From Zhengitettix transpicula (taxonomy: Eukaryota > Arthropoda > Insecta > Orthoptera > Tetrigidae): DNA of 64,000 nt. Shown one piece after another: positions 1 through 12,089 of this stretch (its first letter is position 1; the number at the start of each line of letters is the position of its first letter). Where the stretch lies: NCBI GenBank assembly GCA_037074705.1, contig CM073592.1, forward strand, positions 53,118,129-53,182,128, read 5' to 3'. Below the pieces are notes generated by a model. The model worked only from the letters and a program-made list of their open reading frames with translations. It made no database searches and was not told the origin of the DNA. A program made the position numbers and the translations under genes.

Positions 1-835
1 AATTGTTGGATTAAAATAATTCTCCTTCCTGATCAGTGCAAGAAAATACTGATTAATTTTCAATTACAACTTCTTTCGTTAAATCCTGCCATGTTATTTC
101 ACTTTATTAAATTCAATTGAAATTAAATAATACGTTAAGACGAAATTTAATTGGACGTACTAATATTTGAAGGTGCGAAATTAATTTTAAAGTTTGAAAT
201 GTTTCGTGGCTGAGAGCGTATGCCGGGGAGATTTCTGCGGAAGAGTTTCGGTGATAATACGGAGCTTCTCTGTATCTCACACAGTAGAGTGCGCTTTGTG
301 TTCAATGGTTTAAGCTGTATCCTCTCCTGCGGCTCAATGCTATCTACGGACCGAAAATGGAGAATTGGACGGAGAGGTGAAGCGTTAATGTTAACTTGCC
401 TTGGCTCCGACATAGGACTGAGTGGGAAATATGCTCCAGCCGCAACTCTCACTTTCGCTGAAAACGCAAAACTTAACAAAATATATACAACCATCATTTT
501 AAATATCCAGTTACATGCAACACCCTGTAACATATTATATGTAGCATAATTTATTCAATATTTTAGGCCAAGTGACAATACGTAAAATATGTTCTGTATG
601 TAAAGAGATTATTGAATTTGGGGCATAAATTAAAGTGGCAGTCGGATGATTGCTAAAAAATTATAGCTGAGAATATCTGTGATTGGGCGTGCGAGAAATA
701 ATTTTTAATGAAAAAATATATTTTATTAAAAAAATCTGAAAAATGTTAAAAATTTTGTTTCATAAATTTTAAATGTAAAATATCGTCCATCCCGTAGTAA
801 AATCGTATTTGTATATGTTTAAACTTGGTAATAGG
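1..835. other. Non-coding left edge with a GC-richer islet
   Basis: AT-rich sequence interrupted by a GC-richer islet at about 215-470. Both strands of the islet are open for more than 100 codons. The minus frame (147-533) begins with a hydrophobic, signal-peptide-like stretch. Neither frame shows a recognisable domain, a clear splice boundary or a poly(A) signal. It could be an unrecognised exon or a conserved non-coding block; I do not call a gene. Confidence 0.3.
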
Positions 836-1364
836 TCTGCGAGGGCTGTTCTCTCGCAGGCAGAACCTTGTAGGAGAGATACGAAGGGGCTACTTTTGGG
901 GATGCCGTTTCCTCTCCGTTTTTGAACTAAGGTTCCCACAAGCCGAGGCACCTCGGCCTGTTCTGAGAGGTGTATGTTCCGGGGTCACAGACCTTGGGCA
1001 TACGGTAAGAGTTGTCCGCTATTCCCATTGGAATAGTCGGCCAGCTGCCTCCTAAACTGGTCTAGGCACGGAGAAGGGACTACTGCGTCCCCACAGCAAA
1101 CTCCTCTCCCGCTATCGGAAGGGCGTGGGACAAGCACCCAATGCCCGACCTACCTGATGCAGGTTTTTCTAGGGTTTGTCCTGCATTTCTTTAGGCGAAT
1201 GCCCGGTAAGATCCTTAAAATATAGCCCGGGGGCCCTAGTCAACCCTTGGTTACCTTCCTCTACCCTTACACATCCCCCCTTTCAAATCCCTTCCTATGC
1301 TATTAAAGGGGAGTTTCCACCATGTGAATTACCGTCATGTAGCCTGTTACCTAAAATAAAAAAG
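836..1364 (+). mobile_element. Dispersed GC-rich repeat family, copy 1
   Basis: Full-length copy of a repeat of about 530 bp that occurs five times in the window. It opens with a hairpin-like head (TGCGAG ... CTCGCAGG), followed by a GC-rich body that copies 2 and 3 match almost base for base. The body includes the words GAACTAAGGTTCCC, TTCCCATTGGAATAG and GCCCGGGGGCCCTAG. It ends in an A-rich tail (CCTAAAATAAAAAAG). An A-rich 3' end and no long reading frame suggest a retroposed element: a SINE-like unit or the 3' untranslated end of a LINE. The family was not identified. Short open frames across it are by-products of the repeat sequence. No convincing target-site duplication was found for this copy. 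Confidence 0.75.
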
Positions 1365-2660
1365 TTTTCACTTAAGCTAAGGCCGGATATTTTTCCCAGG
1401 GTTGAACTCAACCGATTAGTGAATTATTACGGAGTGACGTCAGAGTCATATAACGCGAGGGCAAATGTTAGTTGCTTGTTAATTTTTTTTCTTTTATAGA
1501 AAAACGTTGATAATTTCTAAATGTGGAGAAAGTTGATTTATGTTAAATAAATAGTGTTTCTTAAGAAACAGGTATCATTATGATTGTAACGGACTTTGAA
1601 GTATACTTAACTGATTTACTTTTCATGTTAATAGTTTCAGACATATAGTTACTATGAAAAATTAATGTAACTATAAATATTAATCTACTTAAAAGAAAGA
1701 ACAAAACAGCGACAGACAATTAAGTTTCTAGAGATAAAAAAATAATTAAAATCATGTGAATCATATTTGGAGTTAAAATAAATATGTTCCTTCTTCATGA
1801 ATAATTATAATATGTAAATGATTAATGTGGTTGTTGGAATTATTTTATGCGTATGTTATTTAACGACACTGGTAATGATTATATAATTAAAATAAATCTT
1901 TTAATCGATTTTTTGACGAATTGATGATCGTGAAATCAGGTGTTGTTTATGACCATGAAAATAATTATTTATAAATTCACTCATATAATGAAATTAGTGT
2001 GTTTTAAAGATTCATCTTATTAATCATCCGCTAACCATATAAGTATATTTATAGTTTTTAATTAACTGTATGTAAGCCGACGGGGAATTATTTTGTCAAT
2101 TAAATACCCTTTTAGAACTGAAATTAATTAATCACGCCGTTTTTACTATTCATATTTTTTTTGCTGAAGCACCTTTATTCTCGCTTTTTCCTTCGTGTTC
2201 AATTTTTTAATTACTTCAAAATTAGGCCTATGCGAGTAATTCGTCGAAAACAGATTAAGATATTTCCTTCCGTGAATAAGGATTTAATATTGCAAAATCT
2301 TGCACAATATGATTCATGGACACAGTTTCTGGCTTATCTGAAGCTTCAACGGAAACCTTTCAAGCCGGAAATTTATATTTTGCAACGTGTTCACCAGGCC
2401 TTTATTCCAGGAATGTCGAAGCAACGTCGCTTTTCCTGCATCGCCTCCGGAAATCAGAAGTTCCTGCGCAGCAGGGGATTTCAGAACGAAGACTGTACTT
2501 TTATCCTCAATCAATAAAAAGAAATTTCCTTGATCGAAATATCACCAGGTCACAAACGGTTGAGACATTTTTGGGTATGCTACGGAAGTTTATATAACAT
2601 ATTACTATTTATGTTACATAATTTCTTGGAAGAAGTGGAAATATATACAATGATTAAATC
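1365..2660. other. AT-rich spacer
   Basis: Very AT-rich with stop codons in all frames, apart from a GC-richer stretch at about 2290-2520 where two plus-strand frames stay open for roughly 90-118 codons. Neither resembles a protein family I know, and no splice sites frame them. Nothing else was seen. Confidence 0.4.
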
Positions 2661-2682
2661 ATATATATATATATATATATAT
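2661..2682. repeat. (AT)11 microsatellite
   Basis: Perfect AT dinucleotide run abutting the left terminus of the element at 2683-3664. It probably supplied the TA-rich target. Confidence 0.9.
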
Positions 2683-3664
2683 TGTATTAATTAAAATAGA
2701 GGTCGTTAAATAAATAAAAGAATTAATTATTTACAAAAAAAAATTATTTTGTGGCAAATAATTTAAAACAATTACAAATTTAAAATATTAGATCTCAGGG
2801 TCTTCACTGGGTTTGATAATGGACACATTAATTATGTTTAAAAATCTTATTAACAAACAAATCACAATTAAAAGATAAGAAATTTACTTGACAATTGAAG
2901 TAGAACGAAATTTAAAATGAGAACGAAATTAAGAAGTAAAGAGATTAGAACGAATTAACAATTTAAACGGAGAACGAAATCTGACTTCTATCTTTCAGTT
3001 ACGTTTACATAATTAATTATTTTGTATTTTGTTACTCACATTTGTCCAGCCTTCCAGAATACCTTTCGTTTTCAAAATACACTATTGTGGGATTTTACAC
3101 TGATTCTAAGACTCACAGATTTTACACTGATTCTAAGGCAAAATTTTATATGATGTCAGGAACTCGGATGAGCCTCCCTTTTTTTGTCATCTACCTGTTG
3201 ACTGCTTGCCTTAGGTGAATTCTGCTTGCCTTACGCGAATTCCGTGGTCTGTAGATTTGCCAGTCTTTACTGCATTGGACTCAAACTGAAATTTTACTAT
3301 TTCTGGCCGGCTATGGACACAAAACTGCTTTTACTTAGCAAGTTTCAACGTTATGCTTTCGTGAATGTTTTACTTTGTCCTCAGAAATGTCCAGGCACCA
3401 ACCAACTCGTTAAATTCTAATTCCCGACTCTGTTGAATTCTCCTCCAACTAACCGTTATACCTTGACGATGTCTTTTCGCGAACTGAACTATCGTCTCTC
3501 ATTTTAGCGCGCATACGCCATTTTCGGACCTTCCGACAAAGGAACAGAGCTGGACTTTTCTATTGTTGCTTCAGAAGCTCCTGCCACTATAAGGGGTTTC
3601 TCAATCAATTTAAATTTTTATGTTCAAACAATTAATGTCCTAATTAATTGGCATTACAATATAT
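2683..3664. mobile_element. Non-autonomous element with ATTGTA termini, copy A
   Basis: A segment of about 1 kb begins ATTGTATTAATTAA next to an AT run. It ends with the inverse terminus (GGCATTACAATATATA) next to another AT run at 3667. An element at 31687-32850 has the same terminal word and the same setting. Both also share the internal word CAGGGTCTT(C/T)ACTGGGTT about 110-170 bp from the left end (2796 here), and both have GAACGAAAT-like short repeats just inside. There is no transposase frame. It looks like a MITE or other non-autonomous DNA element, superfamily unknown. Two short direct duplications lie inside it (3091-3137 and 3202-3241). Confidence 0.5.
3091..3241 (+). repeat. Two small direct duplications inside the copy A element
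   Basis: A 20-bp word starting GATTTTACACTG occurs at 3091 and again at 3118 (period 27). A 20-bp unit starting CTGCTTGCCTTA is duplicated head to tail at 3202-3241 with three mismatches. These look like slippage duplications. Confidence 0.8.
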
Positions 3665-3666
3665 AC

Positions 3667-3720
<54 letters not shown>
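3667..3720. repeat. Compound (AT)10(AG)17 microsatellite
   Basis: AT run at 3667-3686 passing directly into an AG run at 3687-3720, adjacent to the right terminus of the copy A element. Confidence 0.95.
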
Positions 3721-3724
<4 letters not shown>

Positions 3725-3884
3725 ATTATTAAATAATATTCCTATTAAAACAAAAACGAACTGTCTCTTTATTGAATTAAACCATCCAAAATAAAATAAT
3801 AGCTTTGGTTTTACGTGACTTATAATTCAGTTATTTTAGTTTATTTTTCCGTTTCATTTCTCGCGGATCCAAAACCGACGTCAT

Positions 3885-3970
3885 TTAAATTTCTGTTTGA
3901 AATCCTTTTTTGTTTGGACCTACCAATTTCAGTGAAACTTGTTTCATTGTTATAAATATATCTGAGAATG
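3885..3970. repeat. Fragment sharing a motif with 36.07 kb
   Basis: The stretch around 3915-3952 contains AATTTCAGTGAAACTT followed by a TTTCATTGTTAT word. The region at about 36065-36105 has a closely similar sequence (ATTTCAATGAAACTTT, then TTTCATTGTTAC). Related 'CGATTT..ATGAAA' words are common inside arthropod non-autonomous Helitron-like elements. The boundaries are not visible. Confidence 0.4.
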
Positions 3971-4102
3971 TATTTAGCAAGATCAAAATGCTACCAGAGA
4001 AAATGACACGATTCAAAACATTTATTTTGTTCACCAAGTTAACGGTCTGACCAATATAGGCCAAACGTTTCCTCTTTATATGGAGTCCAAAGAAAGTTTT
4101 CA

Positions 4103-4217
4103 GTGAAGATATAAATACCACACAACGTCTCTAGTAACCTTGTTTCTTTCTTCAGGTGCAAAGGAAACTAAAAAAAAAGGCTTCTAGAAACTTTGTGTGG
4201 TATTTATATAATCACTT
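4103..4217. repeat. Imperfect inverted repeat with hammerhead-like words
   Basis: The left arm (4103-4134) and right arm (4184-4217) are imperfect reverse complements of about 32 bp, separated by about 50 bp. Read on the minus strand, the spacer contains ACCTGAAGAA, then a short stem, then a GAAAC-like word leading into GTTGTGTGGTATTTATA. The plus strand of the right arm carries CTAGAAACTTTGTGTGG. The same word order (CTGAAGA, stem, GAAAC, AT-rich tail) occurs at 27224 and 28786. I read this as a decayed head-to-head pair of Penelope-like element ends. Confidence 0.45.
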
Positions 4218-4592
4218 CTTCTGTCAGTATTATGGTACGTTATTATTATTAAGGTTCAAAACACGCGTAAATTTTTCATACCAATTATTTTTATTTGGAT
4301 ATATTTTCTTTTAAAACTGTGCAAGTTAATTTTGATAGAATTCAACATTCGCCGCAAAATTTTGATTAATGAAAATGGCGTATATATAACTTTATTGTTC
4401 GTGCTTCATTACGGACAAATAGAATTAAACGCAAATCAGATATTTCTACGTTCGTAAAACATTTAAAATTAGGAACAACTGTAACAGTTCCCAAATCCAG
4501 GAAAAATTTTAAGAATCTTGTTCCCTTTATTTTCGTGACATACGTTATGTATTTTTGTTTCCCGTCTGTCAATTAATCACTACCGTCATTAG

Positions 4593-4650
<58 letters not shown>
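4593..4650. repeat. Compound (TA)12(TG)n microsatellite
   Basis: TA run at 4593-4616 continuing into a TG run to about 4646, then imperfect TATG. Confidence 0.95.
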
Positions 4651-4656
<6 letters not shown>

Positions 4657-7600
4657 AGAGGGATATCCCTGACATCAGTGAGTTCAGTAATTTCTACGGC
4701 TAATAGATGATGGTAAATGAAGATTTTAGGATTATACGAAAGTATGAGATTATATATAATTATATTTGATTGGCGTAATTTTTTTTCTATGTATTATGTA
4801 TTCCTGATACAATTTTTTCTATTAATGACAGGAATCTCATTTACTGTTAAATTTATTTACAGTATTTTATTTAGCTAAATTAAGCTGCTGGCAGCGTATT
4901 TGTTGCGATAACTACACATTTGAAAATATAATTTATATATTCACGCATTTATAAATAGAAGGAAAGAATTTTGTTGTTCCAGATAATGCAAATAGATAAT
5001 ACTGTAGCGTTCCTCAAATTCACTTGGGATCTTTGAATAGTAATTAATCCATGGAATGCAGTGTTAATTACAGACCCGATTAATATACATGTATGGTAGA
5101 ATCGTGTAGAGGTTTATTGCATCGGATTTAATGTATGTAAAAAATTAATTTGTGGCTGAATTTAGTGAGACTTATTTTGAGTTGTTTGTTTTATTATTAT
5201 AATTAAAGAAATTAGGTCATGAAGACCTATGCAAAATATTTCATTGTCAACTTGTTAGGCGTCTGGCAGAACCTTTGGAATGAAAGCCGGGATACGCCAA
5301 TAAGTGGATTACATTTTCGCAACCGAGTTCTACTTCAACTTTGTTTCATAGGCTTTGTTTCAATTGAAGTTGACGCGCAACCAGAACGGACTTAACGTCG
5401 TTACTTGTTCAATATAGTGACGCCGAACTGTAATTGCCGCATCCGCGATAGAGGCGCCGGCAGTAATCGTTCTCTGGCGTCGACAAACTTCGTTCCTGAG
5501 CTTGTCCCCTCTGGGCTCCACAATCCACCCCACCTGTCTATGCAAGCCCCGGGGTAACAAGATAATTGATTCAAACGGCTGTTTTAACTGGAGAACTTCA
5601 AGCACACTCGCGGTACGCGCCTGCACGTGTAACAAATAGGACTCACTTCTAAAGACAATCTAATTTTGGAAGTTAGTTAACGGGACGCTGACGGGAGCTA
5701 CCAACGTCCCGTTGATTAACCTGGAGCAATATTGTCAGCCTCGTTTCAAGAATAGTTGCAGACTGCCAGTCCGTCAATCAATGTATTCAATAAAATGCCT
5801 TTTACAGTTAGAAATTAATGCGTTTGTGATTCATTAAATAATTTATCACCAATGTTGAAGAAATCACGGTTGTCTTCTAGCATATGCGTCACGCCTAGAT
5901 ATGGTCCTGTATCACCGCACGTAGATGAAACACTTCTCAGCATAAAATCATATTCGGTGAAATTTTTCGGATGACCGTACCTCACTTAAGGACATCTTTT
6001 GAATAAACTTTAAATCATCTTCAAATTCAAGCACCGTTAGTTTTATCCCTGTCTATCCGATAGACATTCCGAGCGTTTACCCTGAACGCACCATTAATTA
6101 TCTTTAGAATAGAATCCTGAAAAAATAAGTAATTAAATATAGACAACGGGGAAATTTGCGTGAGAAGTGATATTTCAAAAAGATAGACATGGGATGCACC
6201 AATTAATACAGGCTACTGGATGGCACTGATAAACAAATGATTAACGTATGGAATGATGCAAGAACCCTAAATTGTAATTTAAGTATGGTTGCGCTGAATG
6301 TCAGATACTAATGAAATGTAAGTATAAAAGCCGAGCTGTCAATAAGAATTATGTATTAAAGAAACTACGAACTCAGAAGAAACCCGCGGATGCTGTTCAA
6401 CGAAAGAAGGAGTTAAATAACAGGATAGATGGCCTGATAGCGGGATCACCAAGAGAATAAAAAAATTTAAATAACGATAAATTAATAAAAAAATATATCA
6501 TGTATTTGCACAAAAAATATCCCCATTTGGAAAAATAATTCTTTTAATTGATTCTTTTAATTAAACATTAAGTAATAAATAAACATAGAATTTTGTTACT
6601 CGTCTAATTAAAATATTGTTGTAAATAGTATATAAAAGTTCAGTTAAAAATTCGAAGTACTTAAGCGTAAAAGTTTCGTCAGCGGATATTCTGTAAATCA
6701 TACAGCTGCGAATTGTAAATATGAAACGTCTTAAGCTTTTTTCAATAAAAATAACACCTAATCTATTGCCTAGCGGATTTCGAGTTATCTGAATTTATAA
6801 CTGCTTCAAATGACAGTTAATTTAATATTTCTGGTTTATAATCATTCTATCTACATTCTGCAAAAACCGGCTTGTTACATTCTGAGGAGGAGAAATTTAA
6901 GGAAAAATTACAATTAGATGAGTAAATATTTTTAAAATAAAGGATCTCGTTTAAACAGAAACTTAACTAATTTTGAAAATTTTCTAAACTAAAAGTTTTA
7001 ATTTTATAAATGATTCACTTAGATAAATGATATTTATTTGTATTTAGTCTTAAAACCACCGTTTTCAATTTTCATTATTTCTTCAAAAAAATAATCCATC
7101 CAATTAAAAAATATGTTACTAGAAATAGATTTCTGAAAAATATAATGTTTTTATTTATTACAAAAATCTGCCATTGGGAAAAACTTTTTGTCGTAAATTA
7201 TTATCGTTTATCCGAATGAACGTTAAAAGAATTAAATATTTTACAACACTGAATTTAAAAATTTTAGAAACATTTCTGATCAAATATTGAATAATTTGTA
7301 TGATTTTAATATATTAATATATTAAATATATTAATATATTAACATATTAAAAAGGTAATTTTCAATTGTTTGAGAAAAACAATTAACTATATTTTCTTCT
7401 TTTAAAAGTTAGTTAATGTTGTTGTGATGGCATATTTTAAAGAAAATCTTTTAAAATATTTAACGCTAACAAGTGATATTCGAATTTATTTGTAAGTAAT
7501 AATATTTTATGCTGGACGAATTTGTTATTTGGACCAAATTTGAAGTGAGAAACTGTTAATTTATGCTACTCACAAAATTATAATTTTCAGATTATTGCAC

Positions 7601-10224
7601 CGACATTCATCAGTTATTTAAAGATATTCGTCATGTGTCCCTTGACCCTAAATGTAGTTCAATAATGAGAACAAATGTTGAAGAAAATGATAATTATAAT
7701 AGAAGCATAATCTATATTTTTCTTACTTGATTCCAATGAAAATAAAAAACACAACTTCCAACCATTAATTGCCACCAAATGCTCTCTAATGAGTATTACA
7801 ACTCATATATACGTAAAAAATTTCCTATATTAACTTTCTAAGTCAGCTTCAGAGTAATAAATAAAGTTGAATTAAGGATATGAATAAAAAAGTAGTACTT
7901 CATCGCATGGCTGGAAGCCTTAAGGAAGTGAATAGTAAGAAAAATAATCTCGTTTAAAATGAATTAATTACGCAGATTGAAAACTATCATCTATCTCTCT
8001 CTCTCTCACACTCTCGTTATTCGTGTGCTTAAGGAAGGAAACAGAAAATAATCAGCTAATTATATTTAGAAAATATAGAAAGGACACGGATAAGGGCTTC
8101 CCAGTCACTGCCAAGAAAATAATTTAATTGAAGTTCTTTAGAGTAATATTAAGCGTAGAAAGGATAACGCGAACATTAATTTTTCTTTCTTATACAAGGG
8201 TTAATATTCTTGAATGTTTTGGAATAATGAGTCAAGAAATTAAGACAACTGGGTCAGAATAATCGATGAGAGTCGTCGTAATGTGATCTTTGCGCTAAGT
8301 TATTTAACCATTTCTGTTCTCGTTACCCTTTCTGAATTATTGAAATTCTAAAACCAAAAATTTATTTCAAGAAATTTTGAAAAAATTTATCTTTAGACAA
8401 TATTCTGTGTAATAATATTCGGTACGTCTTAATTTCCAGTAACAAAAAAAAACAGGCATATAATTGCTGGTATATTTATTACATAGCTGAAGAGTGGGTG
8501 TTTCTTATTTAATAATATATATAATATTTTAATTTTTTTGCATGAAGACAATATTCCACGTCTTAATGAACTAATCCCTGTGGCTGGAGCTAGGAAGCGC
8601 GTTATTAATATTCGGTTGAGGCCAGGAAGACTGTGGGTAGTTCCAAGAGCTCAGCTCGCGTCTTTCACCGAGAATAAATTTCCACCCCGCCATAGTAATT
8701 GGCGAATTCCTCTTTTATTTTTCTCCTGTCAGCGGAGCTGCAAAATCAATGCGAACTTCATTACTTCCAGTGGCGCTGTATAACTGAACGAACGAGGCGG
8801 CAACACTGCTAAAATTAACACGTCGCTGAATTCACGTTATTGGTAAAACACTTCAAAAGCTTTCCACTCTTCGTGGCTGATGGCGATGTTGAGAAAAGTC
8901 CGCTTCCATCCAAGTAAAATTCAAGACGTGGCGTGCTGCACGGGAAGAGTTATTTTAATGGGTGTTTCTGGGTATGGAGACTCTCCACTTTCCCCTTGAC
9001 GTCTATTTTCATTTCGCGCTGAGTTGAGAAGCCGTTGTTAGTATTCTTATATCCATATTTCAAATTAATGCTAACGAGACACAATGCAAATTTAAGAACT
9101 TTTACGAATCCTCGAGACAATAATGGTAATTTTTCTCTCATTTAACTGAGGAATCACTTTTAGTACTGCACGTTTGCGACTAGTCTTCATGTCATTTTTC
9201 CGATACGATTGCTTATGAAACGTGAACTCCCATAGTTAAACACAGATTTCTTCAAGAGTCCTTTTCGCTTAAAAATACCTTATAACACAATTTCATTTTT
9301 AATTTGTGAAATCCGTATTTCAGTTAGACAATAATTGCTTTCCGCAATAATCAGAACACTTTAACTTTTATTTTAATTTACATGTCTGGAAATTAAATTA
9401 CAACGTGTCAGATATTTTAACAGTTTCAGTTGTTGGGAACTGAGAAAAAATAATGCGTAATTATGTTTTAAATTGTGAATTAAATTTGAAATAAAAAGCG
9501 ATATTACATCATATACTAATTGTAAACACAAATCCCTCATTTATATTTGCATATTTAATATTAATTTTATCAAATTAATTTTTCTGTATTTGTCTTATTC
9601 ATGTCAAGAATACCCAAATATCTGTCTTGAATACTTTAAAACAATGCTCATGATGGTATCTGATTCTTAATTTTTTGATCTACGCGAAATAATTTTCCTG
9701 AATAAAATGTTTATTATTTTTATTTAAGGTTTCATGAACGGCATATAGCCGTCTATAATTTTTTTAATTCTCATAACAACAATTATTTGTTCAGAATCTT
9801 TCTCTTACGTTCAAAATACGGTTCGTAATTATTTATATTTCTATATTTCTTGAATAAACTATTTGTGTGTGCGGGATGGAAATTTATACCACTTCCAGAT
9901 TTAAATTAAACTATTGTTTGTGTAAAACCTAGACTGCCCTTTTCATAAAAAATCTATTGAATGAATGTTTTAATAAATACGTATATTCAAATGTATTTTT
10001 AAGAATTAATTTATAAGACAAACTTATTAATTGGCCATTTATATATTTGTAATTATTAATTTGAATCATTAAAAGATTATACAGAAATTAGGTGGTTAAT
10101 TCGATCATTGAAAATACATATTTCACATGGTTTTCGTAAAATCTGCTTAATTTTTAGCATAAAACTTTTTTTAAAATAAAATCAATGGCTGCAAGAAATT
10201 TAATTGATTTGTCAAACATGAAGG
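4651..10224. other. Long AT-rich intron or intergenic stretch with two GC islets
   Basis: Mostly AT-rich DNA without open frames of note. A GC- and CpG-richer islet at about 5380-5640 is open for 91 codons on the minus strand. Another at about 8550-8960 is open for 81 codons on the plus strand. Neither shows a recognisable domain or splice sites. A short CT run lies at 7994-8007. No gene is called. Confidence 0.4.
7305..7350. repeat. ATATTAA-type short tandem and palindromic repeat
   Basis: Repeated TTAATATATTAA words, each self-complementary, arranged in tandem. Confidence 0.7.
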
Positions 10225-10340
10225 ACTGGGACGTTAGCACCTGCATGGTGCATGAGCAGCAAGAAGCACGCCTATCGATTTGAACCCCGGCAGCAGTCGA
10301 TGGCACTCAAGAATTCAGCGACTTAAGCAGATTTCGGCGA
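10225..10340 (-). mobile_element. Possible degenerate tRNA-derived SINE fragment
   Basis: On the minus strand the word GGGGTTCAAATCGA resembles a pol III B box (consensus GGTTCRANNCC). It sits in a short GC-richer block within AT-rich DNA. A clear A box at the usual spacing was not found. Tentative. Confidence 0.2.
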
Positions 10341-12089
10341 GCTGATATCGAATCGGCCTTCTGGCCATCTGATTGGCTGTTCCCTAAGCAAGCAACTCCT
10401 ACAACAAATTATTTATAACGGCTAATGGAACATTGTTGACGAAGCTGGCGGCCTAATGACTCGTTCCTGGAAAATGAGTAAACAGTTATGAATTATTAAT
10501 CGCATAGAACATTTCACGCAGTCGTACAATTGTTGTAAATTCCAATATTTACATAAAACCCAGTGACGTATTTTCAGGCTTATTATATTGCATTGTTATT
10601 GATTTTACATTAATATAAATCCGAGATATTCTCGGTAAATCTTATGTGACCACATTCATATCCGCGAATGCTATTTTCGGTTATCGAAAATGATTTTTTA
10701 TTACCAATTTTAATATTATTATCATCAATAATGGACTTAATTTCCACCTCCGTCCCTATTCCTCTTTCTCTCACCCATCCAGACTCGTACATAATTGAAA
10801 ATAATTTTAAAAAGTTAAAAAAACTTATTTTTCTATTGTTTAAAATGTTTTTTGGATGTAATATACGCGATTATGTTTCAAATTAGGCGTTCCATTCCAT
10901 GCTCACTTCAGTTTCTAATGTTTTCTAATACTCCCATTTTTGTGAACTTTTTTGCTTCTACAGATTTTAAGGTTAATAATTACTTCAAAGGAAATTTTAT
11001 TTTGTCTTTACGAAAATAATGTACAAATATAATAGGCCAAGGGAAACTTTGTGAACCTTAATTGTTTCCAGGATCATGTAACAGAAACAATTAAAACTAA
11101 TTGGTCGAAAGCTAATGTGGGAAACGTTTGTTTAACACTGACGTGTTAGACCTTGAAGAGATATTTTCTCTCCTACTTTATTGATTTACCGTAGTCCTTT
11201 CACTTTGCGCGGTTCTTTCGCAGTCGCTCGTTCCGTATTGTCTCATTCTCTGAACGGCAAATCGAATTGTTTCCCTTTCTTCATCTCTTTGTTCCTTTCT
11301 CGCCATTCTACTTGCAATCTGCGTCATCTTTAGCTCAGAGCACGGCGTAGTTGGGCCATTTAAAATGTTACAGTCAAAAACGTGTTCAAGTCAGTAAACA
11401 GAGCTTTCATAATGACCGTTAATTAACATATTTAAACACTGGAATAAACACACGAGATTAATCGTAAACTAAACTCCATAAACACATCATTAACAATTCG
11501 TGGCGAATCGAAAGCAAAATGAAACAAATTAGATATTATAGCATACATTGCGTTGTAAAAAATATTATTGACACGTATATTTGAAGTAGATTAATGTTAA
11601 AATATAGGGTAAGTAATTCTTACTCAAATATTTGAGAAAAAAATAGAAATTGTCGAGCGTCAGTTAACCAATATTCTAGCAATATTGTTTCTGTAAGTAC
11701 TCTTTGAAACTAACTAATGTTCTATTTACCTAACGAAGAGTTACTGAAAGATAATCTAATTCAGTAAGGCTGTTGATAAGTTTCCGTTGTGCTCACTAAT
11801 TATTAAAACTGAAATTTGTGTTACTAACATTACCTAATGACTTCGTGAAACTTAACCACAACAACTTACGTCCATTATTTTCTATGTTGAATGCTGCATC
11901 CCGATTAATGGAATATAATTTCTAAACTGGTTAAGACACGACACTAATTACACCAGTATCTAACATTATAATATATTGTAATTATACTCAATCGGATGAT
12001 CTCATAGGAGCCCGGGCGAGATCGCAATTGTTGCACTGTATCTGTGTTACTTCTACCAAACGGTATATATTTAAAGTATTATGATAACA
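10341..12089. other. Intron or intergenic spacer
   Basis: No coding frame above background. A moderately GC-richer stretch lies at about 11150-11360. Nothing else seen. Confidence 0.4.

Noticed and set aside
147..533. 128-codon minus frame with a signal-peptide-like start
   Set aside because: Overlaps a 109-codon plus frame in the same GC-richer islet. No domain, splice site or poly(A) signal supports either.
825..1055. Open frame across the dispersed repeat, with near-identical peptides at 12081-12329 and 20800-21048
   Set aside because: The peptide similarity is fully explained by DNA identity of the repeat copies. The frames start at unrelated flanking codons and stop inside the repeat.
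1430..1445. TGACGTCA (CRE-like) shortly after repeat copy 1, and a similar word at 12838 after copy 2 with a shared CGATTAGTGA neighbour
   Set aside because: The two sites are in opposite orientation relative to the repeats and differ in spacing. Similarity is limited to two short words, too little to call a linked feature.
9740..9760. Minus-strand IDG-like peptide as the next CUB exon
   Set aside because: The sequence after it does not follow the CUB pattern, and the acceptor is weak.
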